From an uncultured Anaerocolumna sp. (GTDB lineage: Bacteria > Bacillota > Clostridia > Lachnospirales > Lachnospiraceae): a DNA stretch of 11,709 nt. Location: positions 1-11,709 of the forward strand of contig CALDJN010000449.1 in NCBI GenBank assembly GCA_937901695.1. Direction: 5' to 3'. Every line of letters starts with the position of its first letter. The first letter of the stretch is position 1. The notes under the pieces were generated by a model. It was given only the letters and a program-made list of their open reading frames with translations, was not told where the DNA came from and ran no database searches. Position numbers and translations under genes: made by a program. Below, piece by piece: positions 6,201-11,709 of the stretch.

Positions 6201-7265
6201 ATGAAGAAATTAGTATGTACAGAACCTGGTGTTGCTGCTTTAGTAGAATATGAGGACAGAGCAATTCTTAGTAATGAAGTAAAAGTTAAAGTGGAATTCG
6301 CAGCACCAAAACATGGAACAGAATTAGCAGATTTTAGAGGAACAACCCCTTTTATAGATGGTAAATATGATCCAGAATGGCAAGTATTTGCCCGGAGAGA
6401 AGAGAATGAACCAAGAGGAATTGTATATGGAGATTTACCACTTGGTAATATGTTTGTTGGTACTATCATTGAAGCTGGTGCAGATGTAACGGAATATGCA
6501 GTAGGTGACAGAGTATGTTCCTATGGACCAATTAAGGAAACTCAGATTGTAAATGGGGTTGATAATTATAAACTAAGAAAAATGAGCAAAGACGCTTCTG
6601 CAAAGAATGCAGTATGCTATGATCCTGCTCAGTTTGCATTAGGTGCAGTACGTGATTCCAATGTAAGGGCAGGTGACAATGTGGCTGTAATTGGCCTTGG
6701 AGCTATCGGTCAGATTGCGATTCAACTTGCAAAACGTGCAGGTGCTTCTGTTGTTATTGGTGTAGACCCTATTGAGAAAAGAAGAGTCATTGCCCAAAAG
6801 CATGGTGCAGATTATGCTTTTAATCCTATGACTGAGGACGTTGGAATGGAGATAAAGAAACTTACTGATAAACTAGGCGCAGATGCAATTATCGAAACAA
6901 GTGGAAGTGTACACGCATTACAATCTGCCCTAAAAGGACTTGCCTATGGTGGAACTATTGCATATGCAGCTTTTGCAAAACCATTTCCACAAGGTCTGTG
7001 GCTAGGTCAAGAAGCTCACTTTAATTATGGTAAAATTATTTTTTCACGTGCCTGCAGTGAACCAAACCCAGAATATCCACGTTGGTCAAGAAAGAGAATT
7101 GAAAATGTTTGTTGGGAATTATTAATGAATGGATACCTTGACTGTGAAGATATCCTTGACCCTATTATTAACTTTGAAGAAAGTGCAGAAGGGTTCAGCT
7201 ACTATGTGGATCAACATCCTGATGAAAGTATTAAACTAGGTGTTAAATTTGGAGGTATAAAATAA
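6201..7265 (+). CDS. ycjQ: MDR-family NAD-dependent dehydrogenase, YcjQ type (3-keto-D-guloside reductase)
   Basis: The 354-residue protein belongs to the medium-chain dehydrogenase fold, with an N-terminal GroES-like part, then a Rossmann domain with GLGAIGQ at 165-171 and Asp189 in VIGVDP at the position that favours NAD(H) over NADP(H). E. coli YcjQ reduces 3-keto-D-gulosides to D-gulosides, the last step after YcjS and YcjR. Shared stretches with YcjQ are long: ALVEYEDRAIL, APKHGTE, NAVCYDPAQFA and FSRACSEPNP. The usual catalytic zinc ligands are absent: the Cys of CGTD is His38 (HGTE), GHE is GNM at 82-84, and no four-Cys structural lobe is visible. ATG 6201 is used because AAGGAG (6188-6193) precedes it by seven bases. 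The upstream ATG 6183 would place this site inside the gene. The next gene starts within its TAA stop. Confidence 0.9.
   Translation: MKKLVCTEPGVAALVEYEDRAILSNEVKVKVEFAAPKHGTELADFRGTTPFIDGKYDPEWQVFARREENEPRGIVYGDLPLGNMFVGTIIEAGADVTEYAVGDRVCSYGPIKETQIVNGVDNYKLRKMSKDASAKNAVCYDPAQFALGAVRDSNVRAGDNVAVIGLGAIGQIAIQLAKRAGASVVIGVDPIEKRRVIAQKHGADYAFNPMTEDVGMEIKKLTDKLGADAIIETSGSVHALQSALKGLAYGGTIAYAAFAKPFPQGLWLGQEAHFNYGKIIFSRACSEPNPEYPRWSRKRIENVCWELLMNGYLDCEDILDPIINFEESAEGFSYYVDQHPDESIKLGVKFGGIK
7251..7256 (+). promoter_or_regulatory. Ribosome binding site of the epimerase gene inside the dehydrogenase gene
   Basis: GGAGGT lies eight bases before ATG 7265 and encodes Gly351-Gly352 of the dehydrogenase. 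The TAATG stop/start overlap (7263-7267) implies coupled translation of the YcjQ-type and YcjR-type proteins. Confidence 0.85.
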
Positions 7266-8056
7266 TGTTATTAGGAACCCAAGACAAAGATTTTTTCCCA
7301 AAGGATTTAGTAGAGAAATTCAAGTTTATCAAATCAATCGGATTTGAATGTTTTGAGATAGACGGAAAAGTTCTCGTAGATAATGTTGAAGAAGTAAAAA
7401 GAGCAATGAAAGAGTCAGGTCTTCCTGTGTCCACTGCATGTGGTGGATACAGAGGATGGATTGGTGATTTTATAGAAGAAAGAAGATTAAATGGTATAGA
7501 AGATCTAAAAGCAATTATTAAAGCATTAAAAGAAGTTGGTGGAACAGGAGTTGTGGTTCCTGCAGCTTGGGGTATGTTTACTTTTAGATTACCACCTATG
7601 GTTTCACCAAGAAGCCATGAAGGGGATGTAAAAGCAATTATTTCATCTTTAAAAGAATTAGATGGAGTAGGGAAAGAATATGGAATCCACCTTTATCTAG
7701 AACCATTAAACAGATATCAAGATCATATGTTAAATACCATTGAAGATGCAGTGAATATTATAGAAGAAGGTAAGTTCGATATGGTTAAAGTAACAGGAGA
7801 TTTTTATCATATGTCTATTGAAGAAGATGATATATCTGCTTCTTTAAAGAAATATAGCCAATATATTGGTCATATTCATATTGCTGAAAATCATAGATAT
7901 CAACCAGGCACTGGTTCTATTGACTTCAAACGCCACATCAATACTTTGAAAGAAATTGGATATGATGGAGCAGTAGTGAATGAAGGCAGAGTTCGTGGTG
8001 ATGATCCCCTAAAAGCTTATATAGATTCCATAAGTTATATGAAACAATTTATGTAG
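7265..8056 (+). CDS. ycjR: TIM-barrel sugar epimerase, YcjR type (3-keto-glucoside 4-epimerase)
   Basis: This 263-residue protein belongs to the xylose isomerase-like TIM-barrel superfamily (AP endonuclease 2 group) and is close in length to E. coli YcjR (262). YcjR is a metal-dependent enzyme that inverts C4 of 3-keto-D-glucosides to give 3-keto-D-gulosides. The four expected metal ligands of this fold are in place: Glu146 in LYLEPLNRYQ, Asp179 in TGDFYHM, His205 in GHIHIAENH and Glu240 in VVNEGR. Stretches matching YcjR include TACGGY.GWIGDFIEERRLNG, VVPAAWGMFTFRLPPM, NHRYQPG and GDFYHM. It is translationally coupled to the dehydrogenase upstream. Substrate assignment rests on similarity and conserved synteny with ycjQ and ycjS. 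Confidence 0.9.
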   Translation: MLLGTQDKDFFPKDLVEKFKFIKSIGFECFEIDGKVLVDNVEEVKRAMKESGLPVSTACGGYRGWIGDFIEERRLNGIEDLKAIIKALKEVGGTGVVVPAAWGMFTFRLPPMVSPRSHEGDVKAIISSLKELDGVGKEYGIHLYLEPLNRYQDHMLNTIEDAVNIIEEGKFDMVKVTGDFYHMSIEEDDISASLKKYSQYIGHIHIAENHRYQPGTGSIDFKRHINTLKEIGYDGAVVNEGRVRGDDPLKAYIDSISYMKQFM

Positions 8057-8083
8057 AAATAGATGTAGATAAGGGAGACGTAT

Positions 8084-9124
8084 ATGAAGAAATTAAAAGT
8101 TGCAATTATAGGTGCAGGACAGATAGCACAGGTTTCACATATTCCCAATTATCAATCTTTTCATGAAGAGATAGAAATAATGGGAATCAGTGATACAAAC
8201 CTGCAGACTGCTAAAAAGGTAGCCGAACAATTCTCTATTCCCATGTATTTCCATAACCATATTGACATGTTAGAGAAAGTAAAACCAGACCTTGTAAGTG
8301 TCTGTGTACCTAATAGATTTCATTGTCAGATTACATGTGATGCCTTAGAGAGAGGATGCAATGTTTTATGTGAAAAGCCACCGGCAATTACTGTTGAAGA
8401 AGCAGAAAAAATGAATGCTGCGGCGAAAGAACATCATGTTCTATTAAGTTTTGGATTTCATTTTAGACATAGTAGTGAGGTTGCTTTCTTAAAGGACAAG
8501 ATTATGAATGGAGACTTTGGAGACATTTATAGTGCAAGAGTACAATGGAATAGGAGAAGAGGAATCCCAGGATGGGGAAACTTTACCAATAAAGAGATGC
8601 AAGGTGGAGGTCCCCTCATAGATATCGGTGTCCATATGCTTGACTTGGCTGCGTATCTTATGGATTACCCTGATATGGATTATGTCTGTGCAACCGCACA
8701 TGAAAAGATAGGAAAAAGAAAAGGGGTCGGTCTCATGGGAGATTGGAATCCTGATAAATTTAGTGTAGAAGATAGTTTATTTGGCTATATCAAGTTTAAA
8801 AATGCTGCAAGTATCAATCTTGAGACGTCCTTTGCCTTAAATATGAAAGAAAAAGACATTAGAAATGTACAGCTATTTGGTGACAAACTAGGTGCTACCG
8901 TTTTTCCATTAGAAACATTTGGAGAGGATGGAAACCAACTAACCAATATTAGTTATCCATTTCCAGTAACTGAGGATTTACACTATAAGAGTATCGCTAA
9001 CTTTGTAAATGCATGTCTGGGTAAAGAATCTCTTATAGTTACATCAGAGCAGGCAGTTTACATTCAAAGATTAATTTGTGCGTTATATGAGTCAGCAGAA
9101 ACTGGGAAGCCAGTAATAATGTGA
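8084..9124 (+). CDS. ycjS: Gfo/Idh/MocA dehydrogenase, YcjS type (D-glucoside 3-dehydrogenase)
   Basis: This 346-residue protein has the two-domain Gfo/Idh/MocA build. The N-terminal Rossmann domain has GAGQIA at 10-15 and Asp37 after the second strand, which suits NAD. CEKPPAIT at 96-103 holds the catalytic-region Lys98. The C-terminal alpha/beta domain carries GGGPLIDIGVHMLD at 174-187, with the usual Asp180 and His184 pair. E. coli YcjS oxidises C3 of D-glucosides with NAD to 3-keto-glucosides. Identical-looking stretches are GIPGWG.FTNK, QGGGPLIDIG.HMLD, FSVEDSLFG.I and LETSFALN. AAGGGAG (8071-8077) precedes the start by six bases. The gap after the gene (9125-9217) is the second largest inside the operon and contains an IS-end-like motif but no convincing promoter or terminator. 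Confidence 0.9.
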   Translation: MKKLKVAIIGAGQIAQVSHIPNYQSFHEEIEIMGISDTNLQTAKKVAEQFSIPMYFHNHIDMLEKVKPDLVSVCVPNRFHCQITCDALERGCNVLCEKPPAITVEEAEKMNAAAKEHHVLLSFGFHFRHSSEVAFLKDKIMNGDFGDIYSARVQWNRRRGIPGWGNFTNKEMQGGGPLIDIGVHMLDLAAYLMDYPDMDYVCATAHEKIGKRKGVGLMGDWNPDKFSVEDSLFGYIKFKNAASINLETSFALNMKEKDIRNVQLFGDKLGATVFPLETFGEDGNQLTNISYPFPVTEDLHYKSIANFVNACLGKESLIVTSEQAVYIQRLICALYESAETGKPVIM

Positions 9125-9133
9125 ATTAGTAAA

Positions 9134-9148
9134 GGGGCTGTCGCACAA
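9134..9148 (+). repeat. Possible insertion-sequence end remnant
   Basis: GGGGCTGTCGCACAA resembles terminal inverted repeats of IS1182-like elements common in Clostridia (AGGGGCTGTCGCA type; from memory). No transposase and no full opposite repeat are present in the 93-base gap. Only a short partial counterpart, GTATGACAG (9197-9205), can be paired with CTGTC....ATAC. If real, it is a solitary scar between the YcjS and YcjT genes. Confidence 0.3.
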
Positions 9149-9217
9149 TACCGAACTCTATGAGAATGCAGAAAATTAACTAGAAATAGAACGAAAGTAT
9201 GACAGGAGTGTTACAAC

Positions 9218-11524
9218 ATGATTTATTATAACGTTGAAAAAAATGAGGATGGAATCTTCTTAATAGAAGAGCACTATAATCCTAAGTTCTTACTGAAAAC
9301 CGAGACTGTATTTTCTCAATGTAATGGGTATTTTGGAATTAGAGCTTCGTATGATTCTAAAGTAATTAATGAAAACAGAGGTATGTTTGTAGCTGGACTT
9401 TATAATAAGGCATATGAAAATGAAGTTATGGAGCTGGTAAACTGTCCGGATATAGTAGAGGTTCAACTTATATTTAATGATGAAAAATTTAGTATTGATA
9501 CTAGTGAACTATTAGAATATAAAAGAGCACTTAATGTTTTAACAGGAGAATTAACAATCCATTTGGTTTGCAGGTTAAAGAATGGCTTAGATGTAAAAAT
9601 ATATTCAAGCCGATTTGCATCTTACCACGACCGCCATCTATTTTGTCAAAATGTTAAAATTACACCTTTGAATAGGGATGGAGAGCTTACTATAGTATCT
9701 GGTATAAATGGTCAGATTACCAATAGTGGTGTATCCCAGTTTAAACAGATTGGCTCTAGAGTTTATGATAAAAAATATATGAGTATGATGGCCTATCTTA
9801 CAAAAGATAAGTTATCTATGATGAATACTTGTGTAATGAATCCAAACTATGAGAAATCTCCTGATTTTGTTTTAAAACGCAGGAGTATATATGCAAAATA
9901 TAAACTATCAGTAAAAAAGAATCAGGAAGTGTCTTTTACAAAATACAATTATATAAAAAATTCTCAAGAGATAAATTCTTTAAATGAGGAAGATAAAAAG
10001 AGAGTATTAGACACCTGTATCGAAAAAGGTTACGATGTATTATTAAAAGAACATAGGGATGTTCTAATTAATATGTGGAAGTATGCAAAAATAGATATAA
10101 AAGGTACTTCTCTAGAAGAAGAAACCGCTATTTGTTTTGCTCAGTATCACTTATTTGGCATGATGCCATATGAGGATATGAAGCTTAGTGTTGCTGCAAA
10201 GGGACTAACAGGAGAAGGATATAAAGGTCATGTTTTTTGGGATACTGAAATCTTTATTCTGCCTTTCTTTCTATATACATTTCCACAAAAAGCAAGGCAT
10301 TTATTAGAGTTTCGATACCATGGACTGGCTGGAGCCAGGGCAAAAGCAATTGATTATGGTTATGAAGGTGCTATGTTCCCATGGGAAGTAGCTAGAGATG
10401 GAGATGAACAGACTCCCTTGTATGCAGCTCTTAATATTCACACTGGAAAAGCCAATAAAGTCTGGTCCGGTATAAAGGAGCATCATGTAACAGCTGATAT
10501 TGTTTATGCAATGTGGAAGTATTATACATATACCAATGATGAAAGGTTTATGCTAGATTATGGATACCAGGTTATATTTGAAGCCGCTATCTTTTGGTAT
10601 TCAAGGGCATCTTATAATGAAGAGAAGAAACAATATGAAATATTAGATATTATTGGCCCAGATGAATATACAGAACATATTGACAATAATGCCTATACAA
10701 ATTATATGGCTTATTTTTGTGTAAAAGTTGCTAAGAAATTGGCGAATGAATTAAAAATAAAAAATTTAGCCGTTTTTGAAGAAATGAATCGTAATCTACA
10801 ATTAGAAATACGATTAAAACAGTGGAATGACTTTCTGGATAAAATTTATTTACCAATTCCAAACCAAGATAATATCATTCCTCAAGACGATACATTTTTA
10901 TCCAAAAAAGTTCTGGATAATATTGACTACTATAAACAGTGCGATGAAAAGCAGGCAATTTTACTAGATTATAGCAGAGATGAAGTGGTAGATATGCAAG
11001 TTTTAAAACAGGCAGATGTTGTAATGTTATTAAATCTGTTTCCACATCTATTTTCTAACGAGGTAATTAAAGAAAATGTTATTTTTTATGAAAATAGAAC
11101 AATTCATGATTCTTCTTTAAGTTATTGTGCTCATGTTCAGGCCCTTGCAAACATTGGTGAAACAGACAAGGCATTTAAATTCTTTAAGAAAGCCTTGGAA
11201 ATCGATATGAATGATAATCCTAGTGATTCTACCGATGGTATTCACTCTGCGTCATTAGGCGGTATATGGAGCAGCGTGATTTTGGGTTTTGCAGGTGTTT
11301 CACATGGACAAAATTATATTGAAATATCACCAAAGCTACCTTCAAACTGGGAAGCAATGAGCTTTTATATGAATATAAAAGGTGTTTATGTAAAGATAAG
11401 CATAAGTAAGGAAAAAATTATATTAGAATGTGAAAGACAATTAGACTCTGCCGTAAATATAAAAATTTATGATAAAGAATATAAGTTACAGGATACTTTA
11501 ATACATGAAGTTTATACGAAATAG
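9218..11524 (+). CDS. ycjT: GH65 inverting glycoside phosphorylase, YcjT type (probable kojibiose phosphorylase)
   Basis: The 768-residue protein has the full GH65 build: an N-terminal beta-sandwich (about 1-270), a linker, an (alpha/alpha)6 catalytic barrel from about 295 to 690, and a short C-terminal beta domain. Motifs are FWDTE at 340-344, GPDEYTEHIDNNAYTN from 480 with general acid Glu483, KQADV at 597-601, HDSSLS at 630-635 in the phosphate site, and DGIHSASLGGIW at 673-684. The reaction splits an alpha-glucobiose with phosphate to beta-glucose 1-phosphate and a free sugar. E. coli YcjT is a kojibiose (alpha-1,2) phosphorylase of about 755 residues, and synteny supports the same call. 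Nigerose, glucosyl-rhamnose, trehalose and maltose phosphorylases share these motifs, so linkage is not settled. The partner beta-phosphoglucomutase follows 39 bases later. AGGAG (9204-9208) supports the start. Confidence 0.9.
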   Translation: MIYYNVEKNEDGIFLIEEHYNPKFLLKTETVFSQCNGYFGIRASYDSKVINENRGMFVAGLYNKAYENEVMELVNCPDIVEVQLIFNDEKFSIDTSELLEYKRALNVLTGELTIHLVCRLKNGLDVKIYSSRFASYHDRHLFCQNVKITPLNRDGELTIVSGINGQITNSGVSQFKQIGSRVYDKKYMSMMAYLTKDKLSMMNTCVMNPNYEKSPDFVLKRRSIYAKYKLSVKKNQEVSFTKYNYIKNSQEINSLNEEDKKRVLDTCIEKGYDVLLKEHRDVLINMWKYAKIDIKGTSLEEETAICFAQYHLFGMMPYEDMKLSVAAKGLTGEGYKGHVFWDTEIFILPFFLYTFPQKARHLLEFRYHGLAGARAKAIDYGYEGAMFPWEVARDGDEQTPLYAALNIHTGKANKVWSGIKEHHVTADIVYAMWKYYTYTNDERFMLDYGYQVIFEAAIFWYSRASYNEEKKQYEILDIIGPDEYTEHIDNNAYTNYMAYFCVKVAKKLANELKIKNLAVFEEMNRNLQLEIRLKQWNDFLDKIYLPIPNQDNIIPQDDTFLSKKVLDNIDYYKQCDEKQAILLDYSRDEVVDMQVLKQADVVMLLNLFPHLFSNEVIKENVIFYENRTIHDSSLSYCAHVQALANIGETDKAFKFFKKALEIDMNDNPSDSTDGIHSASLGGIWSSVILGFAGVSHGQNYIEISPKLPSNWEAMSFYMNIKGVYVKISISKEKIILECERQLDSAVNIKIYDKEYKLQDTLIHEVYTK

Positions 11525-11563
11525 AATCAAACCAGCTAGGTTTTATGGATTGGAAGAGAATAA

Positions 11564-11709
11564 ATGAGAGCAGTTATCTTTGATTTAGATGGTGTTGTTG
11601 TTGATACAGCTCGCTATCATTATCTTGCGTGGAAAGAATTAGCCCATAGATTAGGGTTTGAGTTTGATATAGAGCATAACGAGAGGCTAAAAGGGGTAAG
11701 CAGAATGGC
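11564..11709 (+). CDS. ycjU: Beta-phosphoglucomutase, N-terminal part (YcjU type), cut by window end
   Basis: Forty-eight codons are visible. This HAD-superfamily enzyme converts beta-glucose 1-phosphate, the product of the GH65 phosphorylase, to glucose 6-phosphate for glycolysis. The N-terminal motif VIFDLDGVVVDTA carries nucleophile Asp7 and acid/base Asp9 (the DxD of the family). His19 and the later KGVSR (43-47) match the substrate-loop residues of beta-phosphoglucomutases, and NERLKGVSR resembles NESLKGISR of E. coli YcjU. The ribosome binding site is modest (GGAAGAG, 11552-11558). The remaining roughly three quarters of the gene lie beyond the window. Confidence 0.9.
   Translation, partial: MRAVIFDLDGVVVDTARYHYLAWKELAHRLGFEFDIEHNERLKGVSRM

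Noticed and set aside
6167..6469. Reverse-strand 100-codon open frame over the start of the dehydrogenase gene
   Set aside because: It overlaps a clearly conserved YcjQ-type N-terminus and has no motif of its own.
9171..9205. Possible promoter in front of the GH65 gene
   Set aside because: TTAACT (9176-9181) has no acceptable -10 box at 16-18 bases distance.
9224..9238. AACGTTG resembling part of the operator, at the start of the GH65 gene
   Set aside because: Only the centre matches. The flanks do not form a palindrome and no promoter lies directly upstream.
1..11709. CRISPR arrays, tRNA or rRNA genes
   Set aside because: No regularly spaced direct repeats and no tRNA- or rRNA-like sequences were seen on either strand.

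Overview
The window looks like a chromosomal segment from a low-GC Gram-positive anaerobe, most likely a Lachnospiraceae/Clostridium relative. The reasons are an AT-rich sequence, strong AAGGAG ribosome binding sites, a lipoprotein-type ABC binding protein and a LacI-type repressor of Firmicutes style. The species call is inference. All genes lie on the + strand.

Layout: (1) Positions 1-128 hold the decayed C-terminal end of a group II intron reverse transcriptase/maturase, with two in-frame stops. (2) Positions 214-275 hold a consensus promoter and ribosome binding site for a LacI-family regulator (276-1274). (3) A second promoter, with a perfect palindromic operator directly after its -10 box (1290-1333), precedes one long operon. 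Its genes are a GH13_18 sucrose-phosphorylase-like enzyme (YcjM type), an ABC sugar-binding lipoprotein (YcjN), two permeases (YcjO, YcjP), a zinc-site-less MDR dehydrogenase (YcjQ), a TIM-barrel epimerase (YcjR), a Gfo/Idh/MocA dehydrogenase (YcjS), a GH65 glycoside phosphorylase (YcjT) and the first 48 codons of a beta-phosphoglucomutase (YcjU), which the window edge cuts off.

Gene content and order from the GH13 gene to the beta-phosphoglucomutase match the Escherichia coli ycjMNOPQRSTU cluster. The regulator differs: here an apparently unrelated LacI-family gene sits at the front of the operon. From what is known of the E. coli proteins, YcjS, YcjR and YcjQ together interconvert D-gulosides and D-glucosides through 3-keto intermediates (oxidation at C3, epimerisation at C4, reduction at C3). 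YcjT splits kojibiose with phosphate to beta-glucose 1-phosphate, YcjU converts that to glucose 6-phosphate, and YcjM-type enzymes are glucosylglycerate phosphorylases. The cluster therefore reads as an uptake and phosphorolysis pathway for an unusual glycoside (a guloside or glucoside). The natural substrate cannot be told from sequence.

Regulation: the bases ATGACAACGT occur directly after the -10 box of both promoters. At the operon promoter they form half of a perfect palindrome. This suggests that the LacI-family protein represses both itself and the operon. The operator also overlaps the most upstream ATG of the GH13 gene, so a GTG at 1346 with its own ribosome binding site is the better start. 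A 14-bp-stem hairpin separates the binding-protein gene from the permease genes and may set their relative expression. No ABC ATPase gene is present in the window.
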